In this document: positions 35,792 to 43,781 of the stretch, piece by piece
How positions within the stretch are numbered: position 1 is the first letter of the stretch
Layout: the number at the start of each line of letters is the position of its first letter
Source of the DNA: Desertibacillus haloalkaliphilus
GTDB taxonomy: Bacteria > Bacillota > Bacilli > Bacillales > KJ1-10-99
Assembly (NCBI RefSeq): GCF_019039105.1
Contig: NZ_JAHPIV010000014.1
Coordinates: 1-64,000, forward strand
DNA: 64,000 nucleotides
Direction of reading: 5' to 3'
Translations under genes and position numbers: made by a program
The notes under the pieces: generated by a model
The model's database searches: none
What the model was told of the DNA's origin: nothing
What the model saw: only the letters and a program-made list of their open reading frames with translations

Positions 35792-35940
35792 TAAAAAAAG
35801 AGCCTTTTAGGGTTAGATTCATAGACTAATAGAAGACACACGTGTTGTGTGTTAAGTTTCTATCAATCAAAAAAATCTAAGCCCAAAAGGCTCTGTTACT
35901 CGGAAAATAAAATGCTGCGGACCACTAAGTGATCGCAAAA
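35792..35940 (-). promoter_or_regulatory. Class II structured leader (copy 2)
   Basis: Minus-strand RNA begins UUUUUGCGAUCACUUAG, GUGGUCCGCAGCAUUUUAU, then GAGCCUUUUGGG, a strong ACACACAACACGUGUGU hairpin, and ends CCCUAAAAGGCUC plus seven U. The first GAGCCUUUUGGG pairs with the last arm to make the terminator; the block order equals copies 1 and 3. It lies 105 bases before the Rad52-like start. Confidence 0.7.
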
Positions 35941-35973
35941 ATAAAGTCAAATAAGATAATTTAATATACTTTA

Positions 35974-36002
35974 AGTATAAATAGTCTATTTGAAATTGAC
36001 AA
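35974..36002 (-). promoter_or_regulatory. Promoter for the Rad52/clamp/ubiquitin-like operon
   Basis: Minus strand TTGTCA, 17-base spacer, TATACT, about 33 bases before the class II leader. It is back to back with a plus-strand extended -10 (TGCTATAAT near 36032-36040) for the gene at 36162, so the two operons could share regulation. Confidence 0.72.
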
Positions 36003-36069
36003 GTCCTGTCTTCAAAACAAAGATTTGCTATGCTATAATAAATTTAAATTAATATCTGACCGAAGCGAG

Positions 36070-36138
36070 TTCCGCTCATAGTTATTTGTACTCCTGTCGA
36101 AACAGGGGTCAAGTTTCTTATGAGCGGAATTTTTTTTG
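36070..36138 (+). promoter_or_regulatory. Leader terminator hairpin before the HTH/FtsK-like operon
   Basis: UUCCGCUCAUA...UAUGAGCGGAA then eight U, with an inner CUCCUGUCGAAACAGGGG hairpin and a leading GAAGCGAG that could pair with part of CCGCUC as an antiterminator arm. It ends about 24 bases before the HTH gene. Different sequence from class I and II, same architecture. Confidence 0.7.
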
Positions 36139-36161
36139 AATAATTACAGGAGGGCATTCTA

Positions 36162-36401
36162 ATGAAACATATTAATGATATTCAACTAGAAGATGAAGTT
36201 GAACGTTTAATTCTGATTCGCATACGCCTGGAATTAAATCAATATGAATTTGCAGCAAAGATTGGGATTCATAAGAATCATTTGAATGCTGTAGAGAAAA
36301 GGAAAAGACCATTCACAAAAAAACTTAAACAAGCTGTAAATGAATATTTATCCGATCTCAATATGTCTAAACAGTTGATGGGAAAGGAGGATGAGAAGTG
36401 A
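36162..36401 (+). CDS. Small Xre-type HTH protein
   Basis: 79 residues. 'LILIRIRLELNQYEFAAKIGIHKNHLNAVEKRKRPFTKKLKQAVNEYL' fits the Xre/Cro helix-turn-helix (conserved Q, GI, E). GGAGGG before the ATG. It overlaps the FtsK-like gene by up to 11 bases. It is a probable autoregulator of this operon or the divergent Rad52 operon. Confidence 0.75.
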   Translation: MKHINDIQLEDEVERLILIRIRLELNQYEFAAKIGIHKNHLNAVEKRKRPFTKKLKQAVNEYLSDLNMSKQLMGKEDEK

Positions 36402-38907
36402 AGTGGGAATGAGAAAAATCATAGTAACTAATACTAGTTTATTTCCAGTTATACGACCTATTGAAAGTGACTTTTCCATCATTGTTGAAAAAGTAATCAC
36501 AAGCCTTATTAAATATAAAGAAGATATTTTTTTGGTGTTAGTCGAAGATGAAACAATGATCGCAAAAATATTAAATGAAAACCCACATTTACAATCATGT
36601 ATATACTTCACCGAAAATTCAAATGTACCAAACGAAATAAAAAGCCATCAACGAATTAATGTTCTATATAAGGATGAACTGGCGGAAGTAAACATAAAAA
36701 AATATATCGATAATTTAACATTAGAAATAGAAAAACAATATGACACAGTAGAAGATGGATATGATGAAGATGATGATGAAGATATTCTTTCCAGTTTGGC
36801 GAATCAAGATTTAACAGGAAATAATGATCAAGAGGCAGTCGATTTACCTATATATGATGAAACCGTAGCTAATAGAAACATTAATAAAAATGGATTGGAT
36901 CTAAAAGAAACTAATAACGAGTTAAGAAAAAACAAAGAGTATGAAAATGATGATTCAGCCATACATGGAGATAATACAGATCAACAACAAGGTTCCAAAC
37001 CAGAAAAAGGCGAAAAGCAAAAGAATGATCCGATTCTTTTAAAAAACGTATTACAGACCGATTCATTTCAAGCTGCATTGGAAGATATGGAGTTTCCCTT
37101 TAGTGTGGGTGTAGATGAACAAGGTGAACCTATTATTGGTTGCTTATCACAGATAAATCACATATTAGTTTCAGGAAGCAAAGCTAGTGGTAAAGGTATT
37201 TGGATCACTCAATTATTAAGTACCTTAATGATAAAGCAGCCCCCACAAACGGTTCGGATTGTTTTAATTGTCTCTAAAAATGATGACCTCGCACGTTTGA
37301 AGTCCTTTCCTCATGTTTCTGACCATGTGACGAACACAGAAGACTTTAAGCGACTATTAATTAATCTATTAGTAGAAATGAATCGTCGTTATGAACAATT
37401 TAATAAGAGTGATCATTGCCTAAACATCAATGAATACAACCAGAATCATGACGAAAAAATGGACTATATTTTACTTTGTGTTCATGAATTGTTTGATGAT
37501 GGGGTGAGCAAAGATCCCTACATTGAGGATTTACTTATAAAGCTCTCTCATGAAGGTAAATCGGTAGGTATTATTTTATTGATTTCAACAAGAGAGATGG
37601 AAAGCGTTCGAACGTTTATCTTAAAAGCGGATTTGCCATCTCGTATTCTTTTTCAATACAACAATGAACAAGAATATCAAATAATGTTCCCTAAAACTAC
37701 CGCACCTACGCAAGAGTTAAAAAACGAAGACGGACTCTGTCTGATGGCAGGAAGAGAAAGTATTGAAAGATTTCAAGGTCTAATGATCAGCACATCAGTA
37801 GAAGGAACATATCAAGTCATAAATAAGTTACAAGATGATTTAAACGAATATTATCAATACCAGCCGCCTTCTTTAATAAAAGGTCAAGAAGATGGAGACT
37901 TAAATAAAACAGCAGAACAAACAAAGGCTACTAACGGAGATGAAACAAGTAAATTAACCTCGACTACGAGTGAGGATAAAGGTGCAAGTGTACTAGAAGC
38001 AAATAATTCAGTGAAAGATACTACGGATATAAGAGTGGACAAATTACGACAAAGGGTAACTGAAATTAGGAGGGCCTCCCAAGAGACACTATCTGATACG
38101 AATAAAACCATTGGCTTATGGTCACCGATTCACCAAAGTGGACAAACTCATTTCTCATTTGTTTTTGCCATGTTTTTAGCACGCTATAAGGTATCAACTG
38201 CAGTCATTGAAGCGATAACAAGTCGACCATTTCATGGGATAAGGCTAAACCAGTTTACTGATACACCGTCAGAGTGGCAATCATATGCTGACGCATTATT
38301 TGATTTGACAATCCCTCCTGCTAATGTTGAATGGCTTTACAAGGGCGTCCATTGGTACCCTTTAAATGAAAGTGAGGCCTTTTACGATTGGAATGAGGAT
38401 TTGTACTATCAATATATTAATGGAGTAAAACACCATGATATTCTTTTAGTTGATCTGGAAACAGGTGAAATGCAAGAACATACGTTAAATACGTTGAAAC
38501 ACCTTGATGAAGTTTGGGTGTTCATCACAAATCAATTTGTAGAATATTCGTCTTATGTCGATTACATGGAGCGTCTACAAGAAGAGTACCAAATACCATT
38601 TAAAGCTGTTTTTAATTACAAAACTGAAGATAGTAAAAGTGAAAGCATAGCACAAAAACTTCAGCTACCACTGATCGGAACGCTTAATCTATTAGTGCAT
38701 GAAATTATAAGAAATGATTATAGCCAAATCCCTCTGATCGAGGAGAAGGGTGTACTTGAAAAGTGGGAGCCTTCACTTATTGAGCTAGGTGAATACTTAA
38801 TAGGAGACGGACGTTTCAAGGAAGGTTTGACGTTTCCGTTAAAAATAAAATATCAATTAGAGAAGGTTTATAGCCACTACAAGCCGTTTAAGAAAAGGCG
38901 ATTATAG
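36391..38907 (+). CDS. FtsK-like / ParA-like fusion protein with degenerate P-loops
   Basis: 838 residues (start uncertain: ATG 36391, GTG 36403 or ATG 36409). Residues 1-120 alpha/beta; 120-215 acidic linker; 235-480 FtsK/SpoIIIE-like domain with P-loop 'GSKASGKG' (262-269) and Walker B-like 'YILLCVHELFDD'; 490-570 linker; 572-838 ParA/CpaE-like domain with 'WSPIHQSGQTH' (577-587) in place of the Walker A. Both loops deviate from consensus. It could couple DNA handling with positioning. No membrane helix. Confidence 0.62.
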   Translation: MRSEVGMRKIIVTNTSLFPVIRPIESDFSIIVEKVITSLIKYKEDIFLVLVEDETMIAKILNENPHLQSCIYFTENSNVPNEIKSHQRINVLYKDELAEVNIKKYIDNLTLEIEKQYDTVEDGYDEDDDEDILSSLANQDLTGNNDQEAVDLPIYDETVANRNINKNGLDLKETNNELRKNKEYENDDSAIHGDNTDQQQGSKPEKGEKQKNDPILLKNVLQTDSFQAALEDMEFPFSVGVDEQGEPIIGCLSQINHILVSGSKASGKGIWITQLLSTLMIKQPPQTVRIVLIVSKNDDLARLKSFPHVSDHVTNTEDFKRLLINLLVEMNRRYEQFNKSDHCLNINEYNQNHDEKMDYILLCVHELFDDGVSKDPYIEDLLIKLSHEGKSVGIILLISTREMESVRTFILKADLPSRILFQYNNEQEYQIMFPKTTAPTQELKNEDGLCLMAGRESIERFQGLMISTSVEGTYQVINKLQDDLNEYYQYQPPSLIKGQEDGDLNKTAEQTKATNGDETSKLTSTTSEDKGASVLEANNSVKDTTDIRVDKLRQRVTEIRRASQETLSDTNKTIGLWSPIHQSGQTHFSFVFAMFLARYKVSTAVIEAITSRPFHGIRLNQFTDTPSEWQSYADALFDLTIPPANVEWLYKGVHWYPLNESEAFYDWNEDLYYQYINGVKHHDILLVDLETGEMQEHTLNTLKHLDEVWVFITNQFVEYSSYVDYMERLQEEYQIPFKAVFNYKTEDSKSESIAQKLQLPLIGTLNLLVHEIIRNDYSQIPLIEEKGVLEKWEPSLIELGEYLIGDGRFKEGLTFPLKIKYQLEKVYSHYKPFKKRRL

Positions 38908-39050
38908 CTTTTTCCGAACGAGAAACCCCATCGCCTTTAGCCGTGGGAGAAATCAAAGATTCTAACCTAATAGGACCAATGGTTGAGTAGAATTTAGAAA
39001 TTTTCTATGGTAAAATTTATTTAACTATTGCTTTACTTATTTACTTTTTT

Positions 39051-39181
39051 ATTGCGACTCATGTACGAGTCCGCAGCATGTATTTCGAATGTAAGAGATC
39101 TTTTGGATCGGTTTTTTAGAACACTACAAGCTATGCGCTACAAGTGTGTCTATTTATCCGCTTTCAAAAGGTCTTTTTTTT
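39051..39181 (+). promoter_or_regulatory. Class II structured leader (copy 3)
   Basis: Plus-strand RNA AUUGCGACUCAUGUACGAG, UCCGCAGCAUGUAUUU, AGAUCUUUUGGAU, AAGUGUGUC, and CUUUCAAAAGGUC plus eight U. All blocks of copies 1 and 2 are present in the same order. An extended -10 (TGGTAAAAT) lies near 39008-39016. It leads the DUF4258-like and primase-like genes. 38908-39007 holds only a short dyad (CCCAT...GTGGG). Confidence 0.7.
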
Positions 39182-39218
39182 ATTTTCAAAAAACATATGA
39201 AAGCGAGTGGTGCTGTTT

Positions 39219-39557
39219 ATGGAAGCTAAAATGAATGAGATTAAAGAAGCATTGAAACGAGAAGATATGAGGGACTACGTTCGTATGGGATGGCATGTGA
39301 AACAGCGTTTATACGAAAGAGGGTACTATGCTTCGGATATTACAAGCTGTATCAAAAGTAAAGATAGTCGGATTATTGAACAAGGACAAGGTTTTAACCG
39401 AAAAATTGGTGCAATATGTCCGTCATATACCATTGAAGGTGTCGATGGTGATGGAAATCCTTTTGCGATTGTTCTAAGTGAAGAAGGATATAAACAATTT
39501 TCTGTCATTACAATTATGCCACCAATGGACAGACGACGATTTTTACGCTGTGTATAA
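39219..39557 (+). CDS. DUF4258-like small protein
   Basis: 112 residues. 'VKQRLYERGYYASDITSCIKSKDSRII' and 'VLSEEGYKQFSVITIMPP' recall the DUF4258 family, whose fold is RelE/BrnT-like. There is no obvious antitoxin partner next to it, so a toxin role is not supported. The GTG at 39207 is an alternative start; the ribosome site is weak for both. Lies 52 bases before the primase-like gene. Confidence 0.5.
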   Translation: MEAKMNEIKEALKREDMRDYVRMGWHVKQRLYERGYYASDITSCIKSKDSRIIEQGQGFNRKIGAICPSYTIEGVDGDGNPFAIVLSEEGYKQFSVITIMPPMDRRRFLRCV

Positions 39558-39609
39558 GCAAGAAAAAGAGAGTGTATGTGTTTAAAAGTTTTAGAAAGGG
39601 TGTATTTGC

Positions 39610-40887
39610 ATGAAAACATTACGTTTAGCAATTGGAGCTGAAAAAGGCGGCCCCTGGTATGAACTGTATCGAGAGGATTGTCCTGTTTGTGGTAAACAAG
39701 GGTTTTGTATGATTCACGAGGATAAAAATCGAGTGGTTTGTACGCGTGTACCTTCTGATTACACATGGGGAAAAAATAATCATGGGCTACATTTCTTGAA
39801 CAAAAAGAAGATTAAAAGAAACTTTGATTTTTCTAAAGTAGAAGATGTTCAAACAGTAGACAAAAAGACTGATCAACAATTAGATGAAATCTTTCGAGGG
39901 ATGATGGATTGTTTGGATTTGAACGATAATCATTATAAGCACTTAACAGGTGGTGATCGGCAGCTCAAAGACGATCAAATCACCATCCGAGGCTATAAAT
40001 CATTTCCATATGAAAAGCCTTGGAACTTTGTTAAAGAGTGGGCAGATTCATTAAATATGAATGTAGAAGATTTAATTGGCACACCTAGTATCTATCGTTA
40101 TAAAAACAAGTATCAAAGTTTTATAACGATGAAAGGTTTGCCTTCGATTATGATCCCTTTTCGTAACCATAAAAACCAAATTGTTGGTTTTCAGTTACGA
40201 GTGGATCAGGTGAATAATGTTGCAAAGGTTAAAAATGCTTTAGATGGAATTAAAGTCGATATTGCCAAACAGCCGAATATTGTTTCTGTCACTTATAAAT
40301 CAAAAGAGATCTTTAAAGGTGAATTTCCGATTGGAAGCTATCAAAAAGTGATTCTAAAAGGGAAAACCCTTTGTGAAATTAAGGTCTCAAAAGGCACAAG
40401 ATATTTTTGGTTGAGTTCAGCGAATGAAGAAGAGGGGACAGGAGCGGGGACGCCATTACCGGTACATGTTTCTGTTCCTACTCGTCGATTAAAAAAGTGG
40501 AAATCAGGTGAAACGTTAAAAGCGAAAACCGTTTGGATTTCCGAAGGTCCGCTTAAGATCGATATCGCTTCAGATAAAGCTGAAGAGTTATATGATCCGA
40601 TGGAGTTAGACGATATTGGAACAACCTTTTTAGGGATTCCTGGTGTAAATCAATGGCATTTAATTTTACCTATTCTCGAAGAAATGGAAGTAGATACGGT
40701 AAATTTAGCCTTTGATGCTGATGCAGCGAGCAACCCAGATGTATATCATTATCTAAAAGAGTGTGCAATTGAGTTGAAAAAGAGAGGGTATCGAGGAAAT
40801 TTAGTTCGCTGGAATGAAGAGGACGGAAAGGGACTCGATGACTTATTTAACCATTACACACTACCTCAGATCGATAAGTTGTTTTAA
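39610..40887 (+). CDS. Primase-like protein with zinc finger and Toprim-like domain
   Basis: 425 residues. C24-x2-C27, C33 and C44 form a zinc-ribbon-like start. The C-terminal part has 'VWISEGPLKIDIAS' (Glu of Toprim), 'NLAFDADA' (DxD-like) and 'GLDDLFNHY', the order of a Toprim domain in phage/plasmid primases with a DUF3854-type insert. It should make primers for lagging or transferred strand synthesis. AGAAAGGG lies upstream of ATG 39610. Confidence 0.7.
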   Translation: MKTLRLAIGAEKGGPWYELYREDCPVCGKQGFCMIHEDKNRVVCTRVPSDYTWGKNNHGLHFLNKKKIKRNFDFSKVEDVQTVDKKTDQQLDEIFRGMMDCLDLNDNHYKHLTGGDRQLKDDQITIRGYKSFPYEKPWNFVKEWADSLNMNVEDLIGTPSIYRYKNKYQSFITMKGLPSIMIPFRNHKNQIVGFQLRVDQVNNVAKVKNALDGIKVDIAKQPNIVSVTYKSKEIFKGEFPIGSYQKVILKGKTLCEIKVSKGTRYFWLSSANEEEGTGAGTPLPVHVSVPTRRLKKWKSGETLKAKTVWISEGPLKIDIASDKAEELYDPMELDDIGTTFLGIPGVNQWHLILPILEEMEVDTVNLAFDADAASNPDVYHYLKECAIELKKRGYRGNLVRWNEEDGKGLDDLFNHYTLPQIDKLF

Positions 40888-40907
40888 GTGTTCCTATATG
40901 ATTTTGT

Positions 40908-40943
40908 AAAGGGTTGTCAGAATTAGATTTTGACAACCCTTTT
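40908..40943. terminator. Convergent bidirectional terminator
   Basis: AAAGGGTTGTC-N13-GACAACCCTTTT, between the primase-like gene and the convergent RHH gene. Confidence 0.85.
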
Positions 40944-40950
40944 ATATTTT

Positions 40951-41583
40951 TCACTTTATAAACCGATCTAAAAATTCATTGATGGACTTTTTGATATTGT
41001 TTGTTTTAGAGGAAAAGAAATCTTCGGCAATCATGTTAATCAAATGCATGAGCGACACTTCTTCATCATATGGATTATGCTTATTAATATAGTCTAATAC
41101 CACTTTTAACTGTTTCTGACGTTGGTGATCGAACGTTTCGTTTATATATTGTTCGATATATTCATGGACAATATCTGTATTTCGAACGGCCGCATCCAAT
41201 AACTTACCAGTCGCCGATGAAACTGTTAAATCCATTGCATATGCAAGATCACACAATTGATCATGAACATCTCTCTTAAATCGAATCGTGATCCTTCTTT
41301 TGTTCCCCTTTACTCTTATAATACGTGACGGTTCGATGTCTCTGTCTCCTTTAAATAAGGTTTGTCCCATCCAAAAATCACGTTTGAATCCATTGGATAA
41401 ATATTCAACGACCTTTTTAGACTGTACCCCTTGAATACAAATGGTTTCGGCAACATCTTTAATAGGTGTTTGGGTGATGTAGGATAACCTCGCAATACAT
41501 TCATACAACTCTTCTGGAATCGTCGGCTTAACATCTTTCTTTTTATCTGAACGCACTTTTCGCTTTTTCACCTGTACTTCCAT
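40951..41583 (-). CDS. Putative tandem ribbon-helix-helix regulator
   Basis: 210 residues from ATG 41583. Two segments look like RHH units: 'VKPTIPEELYECIARLSYITQTPIKDVAETICIQG' and 'RITIRFKRDVHDQLCDLAYAMDLTVSSATGKLLDAAV', each a strand followed by two helices. Two RHH units in one chain can bind without dimerising. It faces the type IV secretion operon, so it may be its regulator or an oriT accessory protein. Confidence 0.55.
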   Translation of the reverse strand: MEVQVKKRKVRSDKKKDVKPTIPEELYECIARLSYITQTPIKDVAETICIQGVQSKKVVEYLSNGFKRDFWMGQTLFKGDRDIEPSRIIRVKGNKRRITIRFKRDVHDQLCDLAYAMDLTVSSATGKLLDAAVRNTDIVHEYIEQYINETFDHQRQKQLKVVLDYINKHNPYDEEVSLMHLINMIAEDFFSSKTNNIKKSINEFLDRFIK

Positions 41584-41736
41584 GTCACTTTTCAACTCCT
41601 ACAATTTAAAATAGCTTTAGGACACATTCCCTCTGTCTCACTCTTAATAGATTTATATTTAGAATGGTGGGGGATATGTATATTTTTAAAATTTCGTGTC
41701 CAAAATGATTCTATAAATGATTTGGAGGTAGTTTTT

Positions 41737-41841
41737 ATGGAAGTGAAATTGAAAAAAGAAGAGGCTAAAGCGTTAGCGAGGCAAGCCATCCGGTTAGGAA
41801 AGAAATATAATCTACCATCTAAAAAGAAAAAGAAGTCATAA
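41737..41841 (+). CDS. Tiny basic protein (34 aa)
   Basis: TTTGGAGG lies 7-8 bases before ATG. MEVKLKKEEAKALARQAIRL... ends in a Lys-rich tail (SKKKKKKS-like). Probably an RNA or DNA binder. It is divergent from the RHH gene and precedes the secretion operon promoter. Confidence 0.55.
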   Translation: MEVKLKKEEAKALARQAIRLGKKYNLPSKKKKKS

Positions 41842-41910
41842 AAGTCAAACTAAATATTTATACATTTCGTCTATTAACTTTTCTTGAACATTTTCTTGTG
41901 AACTTTCTAT

Positions 41911-41939
41911 TTGCAAACAAATGAAAGGTTTAGTATAAT
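41911..41939 (+). promoter_or_regulatory. Promoter for the type IV secretion operon
   Basis: TTGCAA, 17-base spacer, TATAAT: a near-consensus sigma-A promoter about 60 bases before the class I leader. The rest of 41842-42001 holds nothing else clear. Confidence 0.78.
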
Positions 41940-42001
41940 TTGGACATAAGGAAAGGTACTAGCAATCTTTCTTCAAATTTTATATTTGATCTTACTATAA
42001 A

Positions 42002-42080
42002 CGGGACGCCCCGATAGTAGCATAGAGAAAACAACATTAGTGTTGTTTAGTTCTTTGTGCTTTCTATCGGGGCTTTTTTT
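42002..42080 (+). promoter_or_regulatory. Class I leader terminator hairpin (copy D)
   Basis: GGGACGCCCCGAUAG, an inner ACAACAUUAGUGUUGU hairpin, then CUAUCGGGGC and seven U, 28 bases before the pilin ATG with AAGGAGG between. Without antitermination it should stop transcription of the whole transfer operon. Confidence 0.8.
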
Positions 42081-42108
42081 CGTCCTTAGGCAAGGAGGTG
42101 GGAGTAGT

Positions 42109-42462
42109 ATGAAAAAGAAACTCGCTATTATTTCAGCAATGATGTTTGCAATCGTAAGTCTAATAACATTTACACCTGAAGTAACTCTTGCAGATAACCC
42201 GTGGGAGGCAGTTGGTGTGGAAGATCAGGGTGAATTTAGTGGTAGTTATGACGATATCGGTAATTTGGTTACAGTGGTACAAGTTTTAGGTGGCTTCTGG
42301 GTAGTCCTGTGTATTATGTTTGCTGGTATGAAGCTATCGGCAGCACAAGGGAGCAATCCACAGGCGAGAACCGCTGGATTTATAGGCATAGCTATGGCGT
42401 TTATCGGTGGCTTCGTAATCATCCAAGCACACAGTATTGCAGGCTACATATCTGCTTTATAG
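42109..42462 (+). CDS. VirB2/TrbC-like conjugative pilin
   Basis: 117 residues from ATG 42109, 10 bases after AAGGAGG. Signal peptide (residues 1-28, cleavage near LADN), then two hydrophobic helices ('VTVVQVLGGFWVVLCIMFAG', 'TAGFIGIAMAFIGGFVIIQ') joined by a short basic loop ('AAQGSNPQAR'), the TrbC/VirB2 hairpin. It is followed by a terminator-like hairpin, so more of it may be made than of later genes. Confidence 0.82.
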   Translation: MKKKLAIISAMMFAIVSLITFTPEVTLADNPWEAVGVEDQGEFSGSYDDIGNLVTVVQVLGGFWVVLCIMFAGMKLSAAQGSNPQARTAGFIGIAMAFIGGFVIIQAHSIAGYISAL

Positions 42463-42481
42463 TACACCAATAGTAATGAAT

Positions 42482-42525
42482 AAACCCCTCTTAATCATTT
42501 CACCAAATGAGAGGGGTTTATTTAT
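42482..42525 (+). terminator. Intercistronic terminator after pilin gene
   Basis: AAACCCCTCT-N18-AGAGGGGTTT followed by ATTTAT. A partial terminator here would raise pilin relative to the motor genes. Confidence 0.75.
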
Positions 42526-42543
42526 AAGAAAGGATGGTGCTAA

Positions 42544-42894
42544 ATGAGAACAGCAACGGTACCCGAAGATATGTCATCCGAACAGAAAACAATTCTCGGT
42601 GTGATATCGGTACGACAACTCATTTATTTAATTATTGGCGGTGGTGCACTATATGGCTATATCCCTGTTGTCTTTAATATGATGGATAGCTTCGTTACAG
42701 GAATTATTGCTTGTTTGTTCAGTGTAATTCCGACAGCTGCAATTGTTGGTTTACTAGGTTTCCGTTATATGCATGATTACCATATGTTCTATGACAAGTA
42801 TCTTATCGTGAGAATAGGTTACAAGCATCAAATAGGCGTATGGAGAAAAGGAAAAGACCAATCATCTAATATCCGGATGGAGGATTATACATGA
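42544..42894 (+). CDS. PrgI/VirB3-like membrane protein
   Basis: 116 residues with two membrane helices (23-45, 52-75) and the PrgI-family N-terminus 'VPEDMSSEQKTILGVISVRQL' and C-terminal 'KYLIVRIGYKHQIG'. PrgI proteins replace VirB3 beside VirB4 in Gram-positive systems. It overlaps the next gene by 4 bases. Confidence 0.85.
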   Translation: MRTATVPEDMSSEQKTILGVISVRQLIYLIIGGGALYGYIPVVFNMMDSFVTGIIACLFSVIPTAAIVGLLGFRYMHDYHMFYDKYLIVRIGYKHQIGVWRKGKDQSSNIRMEDYT

Positions 42895-43781
42895 ACCTAA
42901 TACTTATGATTTTATTTGGTCTCTTTCTCTATGTATTTACTAAAATCATGCTCAAAGAGCCGATACTGCCTTGGAAGGAGAAGAAAGAGGTATCAAATAA
43001 ACCTTCGAAGTTCAAAAAAAAGAAGTCAGGAAAACAAAACATTGAAATGGATCAAGATCCAGACCTATTCAAAAATCTTTTTGACGATGTTCAATCTATT
43101 TCTCATCATATGATCCGGTTTAAAAGTAATAAATTCGTAATGATCGCCGAGGTTGAGCCCGTTAACTATTTTCTTTTAAGTGATGGTGAACAAGAAGCCA
43201 TTGATGCCAAATTCGAGAACTGGTTAGCAACAATCAATTATAGTGTCCAGTTTTACCTTCAAAATCGATATGTTGACCTTTCAGAACCTATCGCGGATAT
43301 GAAGAGGTACATGGAAAAGGAAGATGACCTTCCATATAACGCACGAGAGTATGGGCAATCGCTGATCGAAGATTTGGAGTCATGGCAAGTGCAAATACCG
43401 CGATATGAAACCAAGCGATTTATCGCTTTCCCTTTTCAAGTGAACACGAACGATATAACAGCTGAAGATGATGAAGAGTTTGAAGAGAAGGTGATTGATA
43501 AGGCTTTTTCTGAACTTTATCGTCGTTATAACACAGCTAAAAATAGTTTGAATAACGCAAGAATCAAGGTAGATTTGCTAACAAATGAGGGGATCATAGA
43601 TGTCCTTTATCACGCCTTTAATCGTAGAAAAGCAATTAAAAACAAATTTAAAGAAGTAAAGAATCAAGAAATGCTTGCTCTATATTTAACAGCAGATCAA
43701 GATGAGGAACGAATTGAGCTAGTGAAGGAGATGATTGATCGTGAGTTTTCTGGAGAAACTCAAAATCAAGAAGCAATCTAA
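42891..43781 (+). CDS. VirB4 N-terminal part (separate TrsE-like domain)
   Basis: 296 residues with one N-terminal membrane helix (2-17), then a soluble alpha/beta domain without P-loop ('SVQFYLQNRYVDLS', 'RYETKRFIAFPFQV'). These match the N-terminal receptor-like domain that usually precedes the VirB4 ATPase. Here it is a separate gene overlapping the ATPase gene. Likely a stable partner of the ATPase at the channel base. Confidence 0.65.
   Translation: MNLILMILFGLFLYVFTKIMLKEPILPWKEKKEVSNKPSKFKKKKSGKQNIEMDQDPDLFKNLFDDVQSISHHMIRFKSNKFVMIAEVEPVNYFLLSDGEQEAIDAKFENWLATINYSVQFYLQNRYVDLSEPIADMKRYMEKEDDLPYNAREYGQSLIEDLESWQVQIPRYETKRFIAFPFQVNTNDITAEDDEEFEEKVIDKAFSELYRRYNTAKNSLNNARIKVDLLTNEGIIDVLYHAFNRRKAIKNKFKEVKNQEMLALYLTADQDEERIELVKEMIDREFSGETQNQEAI

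Noticed and set aside
38925-38956. Hairpin CCCAT...GTGGG resembling an IS200/IS605-type right end
   Set aside because: Only the hairpin and a nearby TCAAAG are seen; no transposase, no left end. It may be a relic, but not supportable.
39219-39557. DUF4258-like gene as toxin of a toxin-antitoxin pair
   Set aside because: No adjacent antitoxin-like gene; the next gene is the primase-like one.
39326-39766. A 146-codon minus-strand reading frame
   Set aside because: It spans two well-supported plus-strand genes and has no ribosome site.
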